A stretch of 64,000 bases of DNA, from assembly GCF_009649785.1 (NCBI RefSeq), contig NZ_WJOK01000006.1:124001-188000 (forward strand), given 5' to 3'. This document shows positions 8,858-17,700 of the stretch, in pieces. Numbering within the stretch: the stretch's first letter is position 1; every line of letters starts with the position of its first letter. The notes beneath the pieces were generated by a model that searched no databases, was not told where the DNA came from, and saw nothing but the letters and a program-made list of their open reading frames with translations. Made by a program: the position numbers and the translations under genes. This DNA is from Agrobacterium tumefaciens (GTDB lineage Bacteria > Pseudomonadota > Alphaproteobacteria > Rhizobiales > Rhizobiaceae).

Positions 8858-9688
8858 TTGCTAAAATTATCTATTTTTTCGACCGTTATGGTTTTTTCCG
8901 CAAGCTTGGCCTTAGGTGCGGATGCGCAGAGTTTCACTCCCGCGGGAGTTGATCAACCCGATTGGGCGCTTCAGGTCACGGGCTATTTGTGGGCAACCGG
9001 GTTGAACGGCAACATTTCACCGTTCCGGCGTGCGCCGACGCTTCACGTCGAGAAATCATTTTCCGACGTCATGGATGATCTCAACTTCGGGGGATTTGTT
9101 AATATCTGGGGGCGGTACGACCGCTTCGTTCTGTCCGGCGACTTGATGTATGTCGACACGACCGACAGCAAGGCCACCGGCCCGTTGCCGGCCCTGCAAA
9201 TTCCCGGCTTGCCGACGCTGCCCCCGGGGGCGGCCATCAACGCTGATGTCGATACCCAGGAATTCATGGCAACGCTGCAGGCCGGGTATCGGATCGTGGA
9301 TACGGAAGGGTTCACGCTCGATGCGCTGGCGGGTGCACGCTTCTGGCATATTTCCAACGAGGTTGCGGTTACGGCCAGTCACCCATTGATCGGCAGCGTG
9401 TCGGCAACCCATAAGGAAAACTTCGGCTGGGTGGATCCAGTCATCGGCGCAAGGGTATTCTTTGGCGTGACGGACCGGCTTTCACTTCAGGGTCAGGTAG
9501 ACATCGGCGGATTTGGCGCAGGATCGGATCTGACATGGTCGGCCCTGGCGACGGTGAACTACATCTTTACCGATACACTCTCCGTCTCGGCCGGCTACAA
9601 GGTGCTTGATGTCGATTATTCGCATGACGGCTACGTCTTCGATTCGCGGCTGAGTGGCCCTGTTGTCGGGCTGACCTACAGGTTTTGA
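8858..9688 (+). CDS. Outer-membrane beta-barrel protein, unknown function
   Basis: A 276-aa protein with alternating hydrophobic strands and a C-terminal aromatic residue (V-V-G-L-T-Y-R-F), typical of outer-membrane barrels inserted by BamA. A TTG start at 8858 gives a sound signal peptide (M-L-K-L-S-I-F-S ..., cleavage near A-D-A). The frame is open further upstream over the divergent amidase gene, but that part is antisense coding shadow. The alternative ATG at 8888 would lose the basic N-region of the signal peptide. No specific channel or receptor family was recognised. Confidence 0.7.
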   Translation: MLKLSIFSTVMVFSASLALGADAQSFTPAGVDQPDWALQVTGYLWATGLNGNISPFRRAPTLHVEKSFSDVMDDLNFGGFVNIWGRYDRFVLSGDLMYVDTTDSKATGPLPALQIPGLPTLPPGAAINADVDTQEFMATLQAGYRIVDTEGFTLDALAGARFWHISNEVAVTASHPLIGSVSATHKENFGWVDPVIGARVFFGVTDRLSLQGQVDIGGFGAGSDLTWSALATVNYIFTDTLSVSAGYKVLDVDYSHDGYVFDSRLSGPVVGLTYRF

Positions 9689-9898
9689 CGGTTTACGCCC
9701 GACGCACACCCTGTGCGGTCTACCCGCCTGTGGTTGTGACGATGCACTTCGCCCGCTGCGTCCGCGCTTTGCACTGATGTTTGTTGGGGCTTGTCCTGAT
9801 CTCATCCGCGCATGGACCACTGACCGTCCCGCGTGACCTTGACACAGCGACCATGCCGACTAGACGGGGTCTCATGTTAATTTTTTGGGAGTATAGAC

Positions 9899-10849
9899 AT
9901 GAAATCGCTGGCAGCCGTTTCGGCTTTCGTGGGAAGAACCTTTGCGGTCTGGGTCATTTTGTTTGCCGTGCTCGGCTTTTATTTTCCAGAAACCTTCAAG
10001 CAGATTGCGCCGTGGATCGTTACGCTTCTGTCGATCATCATGTTCGGCATGGGGCTCACACTTTCGGTAGACGATTTTCGTGAAGTCGTGAGGCGCCCTG
10101 TTGATGTCACCATCGGTGTGCTCGGCCAATTCCTCATCATGCCGTTACTTGCGGTGCTGCTGACTCTGTTAATCCCGATGCCACCGGAAGTGGCAGCAGG
10201 TGTCATCCTGGTTGGCTGCTGCCCGGGCGGCACATCGTCCAATGTCATGACATATCTTTCGAAGGGCGATGTCGCCCTTTCCGTCGCCTGCACGTCAGTG
10301 ACGACGCTTGCTGCTCCCTTGGTGACGCCATTCCTCGTGTGGTTGTTCGCCAGCCAGTTCCTGCCCGTTGATGGCTGGGCAATGTTCCTGAGCATCGTCA
10401 AGGTCGTTCTGGTGCCGCTGGCACTTGGAGCCGCCTTGCAGAAGCTGTTGCCAAACGTCGTCAAGGCGGCTGTGCCTGCGTTGCCGCTTGTCAGCGTGAT
10501 CGGTATCGTTCTGATTGTTTCGGCGGTTGTCGGCGCATCGAAAGGTGCGATAGCCCAGTCTGGACTGATGATATTTGCCGTCGTGGTTCTCCATAACGGT
10601 CTTGGATATCTGCTTGGCTATTTTGCGGCGAAGGCGACCGGTCTCTCCCTCGCCAAGCGCAAGGCAATCGCCATCGAGGTGGGAATGCAGAACTCCGGTC
10701 TCGGTGCCGCTCTTGCGACGGCATATTTCTCGCCTCTCGCAGCTGTGCCCAGCGCCATCTTCAGCGTCTGGCACAATATCTCCGGCGCGCTGCTGGCCAA
10801 CTGGTTTTCGGGCCGCGTGGACACGACGGCGACGACGAAAGCCGGATAG
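9899..10849 (+). CDS. Bile acid:sodium symporter (BASS) family transporter
   Basis: A 316-aa inner-membrane protein with nine or ten hydrophobic segments. It carries the BASS signature G-C-C-P-G-G-T-S-S-N-V near residues 102-112 and the second crossover region E-V-G-M-Q-N-S-G-L near residues 260-268, where sodium ions bind. Bacterial members take up organic anions such as pantoate, 2-keto acids or sulfonated compounds; true bile salts are unlikely here. A possible promoter lies upstream (TTGACA at 9839-9844, TAGACG at 9861-9866). It appears to be a single-gene unit, ended by the strong hairpin at 10948-10980. Confidence 0.85.
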   Translation: MKSLAAVSAFVGRTFAVWVILFAVLGFYFPETFKQIAPWIVTLLSIIMFGMGLTLSVDDFREVVRRPVDVTIGVLGQFLIMPLLAVLLTLLIPMPPEVAAGVILVGCCPGGTSSNVMTYLSKGDVALSVACTSVTTLAAPLVTPFLVWLFASQFLPVDGWAMFLSIVKVVLVPLALGAALQKLLPNVVKAAVPALPLVSVIGIVLIVSAVVGASKGAIAQSGLMIFAVVVLHNGLGYLLGYFAAKATGLSLAKRKAIAIEVGMQNSGLGAALATAYFSPLAAVPSAIFSVWHNISGALLANWFSGRVDTTATTKAG

Positions 10850-10947
10850 GATTGCCGGACGAAGATTGGCCGACGGGATATGAAGCAGCCCGAAAGGGGT
10901 TCTTCGAAACATGACGCCTTAGATCCGTAACGTCTTGACCAAAATCG

Positions 10948-10980
10948 CCATAGACGCGGAAGCACTATCCGCGTCTATGG
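10948..10980. terminator. Perfect 13-bp hairpin between convergent genes
   Basis: CCATAGACGCGGA (10948-10960) pairs exactly with 10968-10980 around a 7-nt loop. It lies between the symporter gene and the converging hydratase gene. T-runs are short (TTTT on the minus strand side), so it is a probable bidirectional terminator. Confidence 0.6.
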
Positions 10981-10993
10981 CGGCAGGCGACGA

Positions 10994-11785
10994 TCAAGAG
11001 CATGAAAGTGTGAAAGCCCCGACCGGTTTCATATCGATATAGGTGTCGGCTGCAAGGTTGCTTGTTATTGCACCACAAAGACTGCCGGTGGTGACAATCT
11101 GTCCGCGCTTCAGCGTTCCATTCCTGTTGAGGGGGGAATTGGCGAAAGCGATAAGCGGGGCGAGCGGATCGATATTGGGGTGTTTCACCACCGCATCGAA
11201 ACGAAGCTCTGTACCTTCGGTCACCGTCAGATGCGGCAGATCCCCGGTATTTTCGGCAAAGGTATTAACGATTGCCGCGTCGATTTCCGGCCCGAGAACA
11301 AACCCGCCATTGGCAAGGCGATCCGCCAGAAACAGCGGGAAGGGGACCTGGTTCTTTTCCACCAACCGGTATCCGAGCAGCTCGACGCCGAGGTGAACGG
11401 CGTCGATATGCGTCAATATATCGGCTCTGCTGAACGGGGCCGTCGTTGCGGCAGGAATATCGGAGGCGAGGGTGAAGCAGATTTCTACTTCGATGCCTTC
11501 AATGTCTCTTCCCGTAAAAGACGCGACGTTATCCTCATCGACGCCGTAACAATCGACCATCGGCGCAGCAACCGCGTTCCCGTCCGGCCGGATCGCCAGC
11601 TTCCAGCCCCCCACCGTTTTGCCTGAAGCTTCAACGAAAGCGCGTTGAACGGCCATGGCATCTTCAAGGCTGTCTGGAGCGAGGCCATCCACCTCGATTG
11701 ACGCCAGCGGAATTTTGCTGCTGTTCAGGCCTGCTTTCACAAGGCTCTGGGCCAGTTTTTCGATCGCCGTCATTCCCGTCATCAT
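10994..11785 (-). CDS. 2-keto-4-pentenoate hydratase family protein (MhpD-like)
   Basis: A 263-aa protein of the hydratase/decarboxylase branch of the FAH superfamily. Seen are the metal-ligand region E-V-E-I-C-F near residue 100, H-L-G-V-E-L-L near residue 130 and the C-terminal stretch G-Q-I-V-T-T-G-S-L-C-G near residue 230. Family members hydrate 2-hydroxypenta-2,4-dienoate-type products of aromatic meta-cleavage or decarboxylate oxalocrotonate analogues. It lies 12 nt downstream of a truncated FAH-family reading frame, so it seems to be the surviving part of a damaged catabolic operon. ATG codons at 11782 and 11773 are alternative starts. Confidence 0.78.
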   Translation of the reverse strand: MMTGMTAIEKLAQSLVKAGLNSSKIPLASIEVDGLAPDSLEDAMAVQRAFVEASGKTVGGWKLAIRPDGNAVAAPMVDCYGVDEDNVASFTGRDIEGIEVEICFTLASDIPAATTAPFSRADILTHIDAVHLGVELLGYRLVEKNQVPFPLFLADRLANGGFVLGPEIDAAIVNTFAENTGDLPHLTVTEGTELRFDAVVKHPNIDPLAPLIAFANSPLNRNGTLKRGQIVTTGSLCGAITSNLAADTYIDMKPVGAFTLSCS

Positions 11786-11797
11786 CCCTGCTTCAGT

Positions 11798-11956
11798 CTA
11801 TTGGCCGAATGCTGTCACGATTTGGCGCTGCTTGCCAAGGCCATCTATGCCAAGTTTGACAACATCTCCTGCTTTCAGGAAGACCGGCGGCTTACTTCCA
11901 TGGCCGACGCGGGGCGGCATACCGGTTGTGACGACGTCACCAGGTGTGAGCCGCAT
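11798..11956 (-). pseudogene. Truncated fumarylacetoacetate hydrolase family gene (C-terminal remnant)
   Basis: Only 52 codons remain: M-R-L-T-P-G-D-V-V-T-T-G-M-P-P-R-V-G near the front and F-L-K-A-G-D-V-V-K-L-G-I-D-G-L-G-K-Q-R-Q near the end. This matches the C-terminal strands of FAH-family enzymes (family length about 280 aa). In frame, a TAG lies four codons upstream of the ATG, and the 200 bp beyond show no FAH-like coding in any frame. The 5' four-fifths of the gene have been deleted or replaced. Confidence 0.7.
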
Positions 11957-12212
11957 CGGGCCAGAGCACTAGGTTTTGTAGATTGTCGATTTGGTCCGGG
12001 TTCACAAGCCATGGGGCGAGCGGACTGAAGCTTGGCCGCCGAGGATGGGCAATCGTGGTTGCCATCCGTTAGGGGAAGGAAGTCGTCGGCAATGTGAGCG
12101 TTGCCGCGCCGCTAATAGGGTTGAGCGATGAACGCGTGCCAGATTCTGCCGCTGACGTAACGGGCAAGCTTAATAAGGATCGGGCGGCAATGCCGCCCGA
12201 TAATTGTTTGAC
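11957..12212. other. Gene-poor junction region
   Basis: Apart from the FAH remnant and the hairpin at 12180-12200, no recognisable gene is present. A 42-codon minus-strand frame (11937-12065) begins M-A-T-T-I-A-H-P-R-R-P-S and overlaps the FAH remnant in another frame. Its product was not recognised. This stretch may be the foreign side of the deletion junction. Confidence 0.4.
12180..12200 (-). terminator. Hairpin terminator of the ABC exporter gene
   Basis: TCGGGCGGC (12180-12188) pairs perfectly with 12192-12200 around a 3-nt loop, 13 bp after the exporter stop codon. On the minus strand it is followed by TCCTTATT, a weak T-run. Confidence 0.6.
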
Positions 12213-14027
12213 TTAGGCTACGTCTGCATCGAACTGGATGCTGTGCAAGCGCTTGTAGAGACCATCCGTTGCGAGCAGCTCGCGACGGCTTCCCTGCTCG
12301 ACAACCTGACCATTATCCATGACGACGATCTTGTCGGCGCGGTTGATCGTGGAGAGCCGGTGGGCAATGACAATCGATGTCTTGTTAAACGTCAACCGCT
12401 CAAGCGCGTCCCGGACAAGCGCTTCGGATTCGGAATCGAGCGCACTCGTTGCTTCGTCGAGGATCAATATGTCCGCATCTCTCAGCATGGCGCGGGCGAT
12501 GGCAACACGCTGACGCTGGCCACCGGACAGACCGGAACCGTTTTCGCCAAGCTTGCTGTCATAACCATCAGGCATGCTCATGATGAAATCATGTGCGTTG
12601 GCCGCTTTGGCCGCAGCGATGATTTCCTCATCGGTAGCGTTGTCACGACCGACAGAAATGTTGTGCTTCACCGTTCCCGAGAAGAGGAAGGTTTCCTGAC
12701 CCACGTAAGAAACATGCTCGCGCAGGCTTGCGAAGGACACATCGCGCAAATCCATTCCGTTGATCTCGACCGAACCGCTTTGCGGATCATAAAGACGCAT
12801 CATGAGATTGATGATCGTCGACTTGCCGCTGCCGGAAGGCCCGACCAGCGCAGTCATCTTGCCACCCTCGAAGAGGACACTGACGTCCTTCAGAACCGGC
12901 TGGTTAGCAACATACTCGAAGCTGACGTTCTTGAGTTCCACATTGCCGCTTGCCTTGGGGAGCGGCTGGGCATCCTTCTTCTCGGCAAGTGTCAACGGCG
13001 CGTCCAGAACCTCGAACATCATACGCACGCCGATCATACCGCCCTCGATCTGGACACGCATGCGTGCCAGACGCTTGGCTGGCTCATAGGCGAGAAGCAG
13101 GGCAGTAATGAAGGCCATCAGGTCGCCCGGCGAACCACCTTTTTCAAGAACGGTGTAACCTGATACGGCGATGACGACTGCAATGGCGAGACCGGACAGT
13201 GTCTCCATGATCGGGCTGGTCGCCGCTTCAAGCTTCGCAATGCCATTGGCGCGTTGCTCGACATCGGATACCGCCTTGTTCATGCGCTGGCGCATCAGCT
13301 TTTCAAGCGAGAACGCCTTGATAACGCGAACCCCAATGCTGGTTTCCTGCACGACGTTGACGATCTCGCCGAGCGAAGCAAGTTCCGCTTCCATGATGTG
13401 GCGCACACGCCGCAAAACCAGGCGAACACTGAAAATCGCCAGCGGTCCTATGATCATCGAGATCGCGCTCAGAAGGAAATTCTGGGCGAACATTACGATG
13501 ATCAAGCCGATGAGCGAAAGAAGATCGCGTATAAAGGATGTGACAATGGTATCGATGACGCTACGGGCAGCCTGCGCGTTATAGGTAACGCGAACGAGCA
13601 ATTCCGACGATGGCAGGTTCTGAAAGAACGAAACGCCCTGCTTTAGAAGCCTATCGTAGATTTTGCGCTGCTGTTCGGCAACAATACTGTTGCCTGCCTT
13701 GCTGAGATAATAGCTCTGTACGAAGGTGGCGAGACCTTTGATAATGAAGATTGCAGCCACTGCAAACGCAATCTCCAGAACAACGTCAAAACCCTGCTTC
13801 AGATAAACACTGTTGACGATATCGCGCATGATCCATGCGCTGAGAGAGGTCGTGCCGGCAACGACAACCATCGCCACAATTGCCGCACTGTACCAACCGA
13901 CATGTTTTTTGAAGTTCTCTTTGAAAAGCCGCACCAGCAACTTCTTGTCGTTTGGCGACAAAAACGATCCGATCACAGAAATATCCTTATTTGGTGTCGA
14001 CGCCCACACAGATTCCAAATTGCACAT
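12213..14027 (-). CDS. ABC exporter with fused membrane and ATPase domains (MsbA-like)
   Basis: A 604-aa half-transporter: N-terminal membrane domain with about six helices (residues 40-330) and a C-terminal ATPase with Walker A G-P-S-G-S-G-K-S-T (about residue 395), signature [10 protein letters not shown] and Walker B I-L-I-L-D-E-A-T-S-A-L-D. The organisation is that of MsbA, the lipid A-core flippase, and of related multidrug exporters; such proteins act as homodimers. Its position beside LPS core genes supports a lipid or polysaccharide flippase. It is transcribed away from the glycosyltransferase cluster. The first about 20 residues are poorly supported and the true start may be slightly downstream. 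Confidence 0.85.
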   Translation of the reverse strand: MCNLESVWASTPNKDISVIGSFLSPNDKKLLVRLFKENFKKHVGWYSAAIVAMVVVAGTTSLSAWIMRDIVNSVYLKQGFDVVLEIAFAVAAIFIIKGLATFVQSYYLSKAGNSIVAEQQRKIYDRLLKQGVSFFQNLPSSELLVRVTYNAQAARSVIDTIVTSFIRDLLSLIGLIIVMFAQNFLLSAISMIIGPLAIFSVRLVLRRVRHIMEAELASLGEIVNVVQETSIGVRVIKAFSLEKLMRQRMNKAVSDVEQRANGIAKLEAATSPIMETLSGLAIAVVIAVSGYTVLEKGGSPGDLMAFITALLLAYEPAKRLARMRVQIEGGMIGVRMMFEVLDAPLTLAEKKDAQPLPKASGNVELKNVSFEYVANQPVLKDVSVLFEGGKMTALVGPSGSGKSTIINLMMRLYDPQSGSVEINGMDLRDVSFASLREHVSYVGQETFLFSGTVKHNISVGRDNATDEEIIAAAKAANAHDFIMSMPDGYDSKLGENGSGLSGGQRQRVAIARAMLRDADILILDEATSALDSESEALVRDALERLTFNKTSIVIAHRLSTINRADKIVVMDNGQVVEQGSRRELLATDGLYKRLHSIQFDADVA

Positions 14028-14567
14028 TCAGCTGCATGTTATTCATGCGGGATGGCTTTCTCAGTTTCCACTCGCTGCCGTGCCAAGCTCGATAATCTCT
14101 CTCGCGCCCGAGCAAAAATGCGCGAAAGGCTCTGGTAGGTAGAGAGCCCGACTGATTTGAGACCACGCCAATAAGCCTAGCGATCTAAAGTGTCAACATT
14201 GAGCGTTGATGCGGCCATGAAAAGGCGTGACCGGAAGATAAGTAAGGATGGGCGAATATCGTTACTCAGAGCAACAGATTGGGAGGAACTGTGCCTGACG
14301 AACCCGCAATGTACGTCTACAAGGCGCTGGCAATTCCAAGTGCGGCATCTTTCCAACTGTAATGTGGCTCCGGGCGTTTGACCGGCTGCGTGATTGACAA
14401 GCTGGCTGGCTAAAATCTATATCGACGCGAAGTCGCGAAAGCTCTCGCCTGAAACGTTCTGGCTTATTGGTGAACGGTGCATTATCCCATTCACTGATTG
14501 CAGGAGAATTTTTAGTTGCATCCCCGATGACCGTCGTCGGGCCAGTTCAAAGCAGGCAGGTCAGTGA
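14028..14567. other. 540-bp intergenic region
   Basis: This separates the divergent MsbA-like exporter and the glycosyltransferase. It must hold both promoters. Only small inverted repeats were noticed, such as GGCTCT/AGAGCC at 14128-14148. A 63-codon frame at 14190 has no ribosome site or recognisable product and is not called. Confidence 0.4.
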
Positions 14568-15839
14568 ATGTCCGATGTATTTTTTGATTTATCAGAACTG
14601 TATTTGAATTCCGGTGTGAAATTCAAATATTACGGTATAGCGCGAACCGTAATGGAAGTTGCATACGAGCTTACAAAGCTTGATGCGTCCATTCGATACG
14701 TCATATACTCACCGTTGCATCGGCGTTTCTTTGAGGTTTTCCCACGCGTAGGCGATGCGTCTCCAACGGGCGTACTTGATCCGAATATTCCTTCTTCGGC
14801 AACGCCTTTGCGCCTTCGTCAAAATTTATATGATAAAAACGCCATTAAAAACGCGCTTTACCGGATTCTGCACAAGATCGTTCAGCATCGCAACAGGAAG
14901 CGCTGGGCTACCGTTCCCGTTGGGGCGGTTAAGGATGTAGACCTCGACGGGCAAATCCTGATTGCGCTCGGGCGTCCGAAGATAATGTCAGACTATCTGA
15001 TGGCTCTCGCTGAAAATGGCACCAAGCCGATTTTCATCCCGCTTCTTCACGACATGATCCCCTTGCATGATTTCACCCATCGAAATCAGTTTTCGTTCCC
15101 GAGAAACTTTATTTATGACAATCAGGTGGCGATCACGGCTGCGTCTATGGTTCTGACCAACTCGGAGTTTACCGCGTCAGAAGTCCGGCATTTTTCGGAA
15201 GCCGGGATTTTGCCGGCCGTGTCATCTGTTGTTGCCGTTCCCTTATGTCATGAATTGCGCCCGACTAACGAGCCGGTTGATAAACATGGCCCGGAAAAGC
15301 CATATCTCTTATGCGTGGGTATCTACAACGGACGGAAAAACCTTGAGTGCGTCGTCGAAGCGATGCTCTCCTTGCATCAACGGGGCATTCAGGTGCCTGA
15401 ACTCGTCTTGGCGGGTGCGCGGCGTAAAAGAGTGGAAAAATTTCTTAAAAAAGAGAAATTTGCGCCGCTATCCGGAAATTTTCATTTCGTTTTCAATCCC
15501 AACCAGGCGGAATTGCGCGCGCTGTATGAAAAGGCTTATGCGCTTCTTTTGCCCAGTCGAATGGAAGGCTGGGGCCTGCCGGTAAGTGAAGCATTGTGGT
15601 GTGGAACGCCGGCTCTGGCTGCAGATGTTCCTGCACTCCGAGAGGCAGGGGGAGATTTGGCGCGCTATTTCGATCCAGAAAGACCGGAAGAACTAGCGGG
15701 TCAGCTTCAGAAGCTTCTGGAAAAACCTGCTGAATATTCGGAATGGAAAAAAACTATCGAGCTTTCCCGTCCACAAATGCGGACCTGGAAAGATGTTGCG
15801 CAAGGAATTCTTGAGGCAATCAAACCCGTACGCTCTTGA
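14568..15839 (+). CDS. Glycosyltransferase family 4 (GT-B fold)
   Basis: A 423-aa glycosyltransferase. The C-terminal half has the GT4 nucleotide-sugar site: Y-L-L-C-V-G-I-Y-N-G-R-K-N near residue 250 and the E-x7-E-type region L-P-S-R-M-E-G-W-G-L-P-V-S-E-A-L near residues 330-345. Such enzymes transfer a sugar from an activated donor, probably to an LPS core or O-antigen acceptor at the cytoplasmic membrane. It is followed by a likely terminator at 15963, so it may form its own transcript apart from the heptose genes. Base composition is lower in GC than the flanking catabolic operons. Confidence 0.85.
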   Translation: MSDVFFDLSELYLNSGVKFKYYGIARTVMEVAYELTKLDASIRYVIYSPLHRRFFEVFPRVGDASPTGVLDPNIPSSATPLRLRQNLYDKNAIKNALYRILHKIVQHRNRKRWATVPVGAVKDVDLDGQILIALGRPKIMSDYLMALAENGTKPIFIPLLHDMIPLHDFTHRNQFSFPRNFIYDNQVAITAASMVLTNSEFTASEVRHFSEAGILPAVSSVVAVPLCHELRPTNEPVDKHGPEKPYLLCVGIYNGRKNLECVVEAMLSLHQRGIQVPELVLAGARRKRVEKFLKKEKFAPLSGNFHFVFNPNQAELRALYEKAYALLLPSRMEGWGLPVSEALWCGTPALAADVPALREAGGDLARYFDPERPEELAGQLQKLLEKPAEYSEWKKTIELSRPQMRTWKDVAQGILEAIKPVRS

Positions 15840-16239
15840 TACGGGCAAATATGCTCAAGAATTATCAGACCCGTTTAAATGCAATGCTGCCCGGGGATAA
15901 TGTTTTCCAAGGCATATGGTAGACCGTTTTTTCGATGTTCGTGATGGTTTTTTGGGCGTTACGGCCAATATGGTTGGCCTTTTGCTTTTGTGAATTTTCA
16001 TTTACGACAAGCAAATGTTCGATTCATCGAGGTTGAAGGGTAGCTGTAAAAATTGTGATAATCATGCCCTTTTAAATGTCTTAAGCGCAATTGGGGCACA
16101 TTGGGCAGCTAATTCGATTCAGTTGAATCGTCTCGGGGGCGATGGCGGTTCTGCAATTTGCAGAGCAGTTGAATTGGGCATTCCGTTTTGCGTGTGTTGT
16201 GGCTCACGTGTAGGACAGCGACAGGATGAATAACTGGTG
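15840..16239. other. 400-bp intergenic region before the heptose operon
   Basis: AT-rich, with a terminator-like hairpin at 15963. The rest probably contains the promoter of the heptose operon. A 72-codon frame at 16015-16233 contains several Cys residues but lacks a convincing start signal and is not called. Confidence 0.4.
15963..15989 (+). terminator. Rho-independent terminator after the GT4 gene
   Basis: GGCCAA (15963-15968), loop TATGG, TTGGCC (15974-15979), then TTTTGCTTTT. The stem is short but the T-rich tail is good. Confidence 0.55.
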
Positions 16240-17700
16240 ATGTTGGACTATTTGAGATTTTCTGAAGTTAAGGTTCTCTGCATTGGCGATGTAATGCTGG
16301 ACTGCTTTATTTCCGGCGATGTCGGCCGCATTTCCCCGGAAGGCCCGGTCCCGGTTATGTGCGCGCGATCAGAGGAATATTTTGCCGGTGGAGCAGCTAA
16401 CGTTGCGCGCAACATATCTTCTCTTGGAGCAAGTTGTACATTGCTGGGAGCGGTGGGCAAAGACAACAATGGCAGCAAACTGCTTGAGTTGCTGAACAAT
16501 GTTCATGGCGTTTCGGCGCCCTTCGTGACATTGGATGAGCGCCCGACAACTATCAAGACGCGTTTCCTCGGTCACGGCCAGCAAATGTTGCGCGTTGATT
16601 TTGAGGATGCCTCTCCGATTTCCCACGAGGAAGAGGATCGTGTCATCTCCACTGCGCTTTCCTTGATCTCATCTCACAGCGTTGTCATTTTGTCGGACTA
16701 TGCCAAAGGTCTGTTAAGCGAAAGGGTTGTGAAAGCAATTATTGCTGCCTGCCGGACTGAGGGAAAACCGGTCATTATCGATCCAAAAACGTCTGATTTT
16801 ACCCGCTATGCAGGTTCCGCGATTGTAACACCCAATCAAAAGGAAACGCAGGCCGTAACGGGTGTATGGCCGGATACCGATGAGGAAGCTGAATTGGCTG
16901 GCGAGTTGATCCTGTCGCGCTTCGACATCGAGGCGGTCCTCATTACGCGAGCGGAAAAAGGGATGACCCTTGTTGAGCGAGGCCATCCGCCTTTCCATAT
17001 TCGCACGGAAGCTAAAGAAGTGTTCGATGTCGTTGGTGCTGGCGACACGGTAATTGCGACGCTCGCCGTTGGCCTGGGCTCCCAAACTTCACGTGCCGAT
17101 GCAGCACGAATTGCAAATGCAGCTGCTGGCATCGTGGTTGGTAAAAAAGGCACGGCAACTGTTTCTGCTGCCGAACTCCGAGATGCCTTGTCTCACGACA
17201 CCTCGTCGGGGGAAGTCAGCCCCTCGGACAAGCTTTTTGACAGGCAAGATGTCCAGGCGCTGGCAGAGGATTGGCGGGGCGATAATCTGAAGGTCGGCTT
17301 TACGAACGGTTGCTTCGATATCCTGCACGTTGGCCACATCAGGCTTTTGCAGTTTGCGAGGGATAATTGCGATCGTCTGATCGTTGGCGTTAATGCAGAT
17401 AGCTCGGTAAAGCGGCTTAAAGGTCCATCGAGACCGATAAATACCGAACTGGATCGCGCCGAACTTCTGGGCGCATTGGCTTTCGTCGACGCGGTGGTGG
17501 TGTTTGACGAAGACACACCGCTTGAACTCATTAAGACGATACGCCCCAATGTGCTGGTTAAAGGGGCGGACTATACGATCGACAACATTGTTGGTGCGGA
17601 TGTCGTGATGGCGGATGGCGGCAAGGTCGTTACATTCGAAATAGTGCCCGGAAAAAGCACGACGGCGACGATTGCGCGCAGTAAAAAAGAGGCAGTTTGA
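16240..17700 (+). CDS. hldE: Bifunctional D-glycero-beta-D-manno-heptose-7-phosphate kinase / 1-phosphate adenylyltransferase
   Basis: A 486-aa two-domain enzyme. Residues 1 to about 320 are a PfkB/ribokinase-like kinase (G-G-A-A-N-V-A-R-N near residue 50, catalytic D-V-V-G-A-G-D-T near residue 265). Residues about 345-486 are a cytidylyltransferase-like adenylyltransferase (F-T-N-G-C-F-D-I-L-H-V-G-H near residue 355). It phosphorylates heptose 7-phosphate at C1 and later attaches AMP, giving ADP-D-glycero-D-manno-heptose for LPS core. Both active-site motifs are intact and length matches E. coli HldE. ATG at 16240 is preferred over GTG at 16237. It overlaps hldD by one base. Confidence 0.95.
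   Translation: MLDYLRFSEVKVLCIGDVMLDCFISGDVGRISPEGPVPVMCARSEEYFAGGAANVARNISSLGASCTLLGAVGKDNNGSKLLELLNNVHGVSAPFVTLDERPTTIKTRFLGHGQQMLRVDFEDASPISHEEEDRVISTALSLISSHSVVILSDYAKGLLSERVVKAIIAACRTEGKPVIIDPKTSDFTRYAGSAIVTPNQKETQAVTGVWPDTDEEAELAGELILSRFDIEAVLITRAEKGMTLVERGHPPFHIRTEAKEVFDVVGAGDTVIATLAVGLGSQTSRADAARIANAAAGIVVGKKGTATVSAAELRDALSHDTSSGEVSPSDKLFDRQDVQALAEDWRGDNLKVGFTNGCFDILHVGHIRLLQFARDNCDRLIVGVNADSSVKRLKGPSRPINTELDRAELLGALAFVDAVVVFDEDTPLELIKTIRPNVLVKGADYTIDNIVGADVVMADGGKVVTFEIVPGKSTTATIARSKKEAV

Noticed and set aside
16015-16233. 72-codon frame rich in Cys before hldE
   Set aside because: No ribosome site, no recognised family, and it lies in the probable promoter region of the heptose operon.
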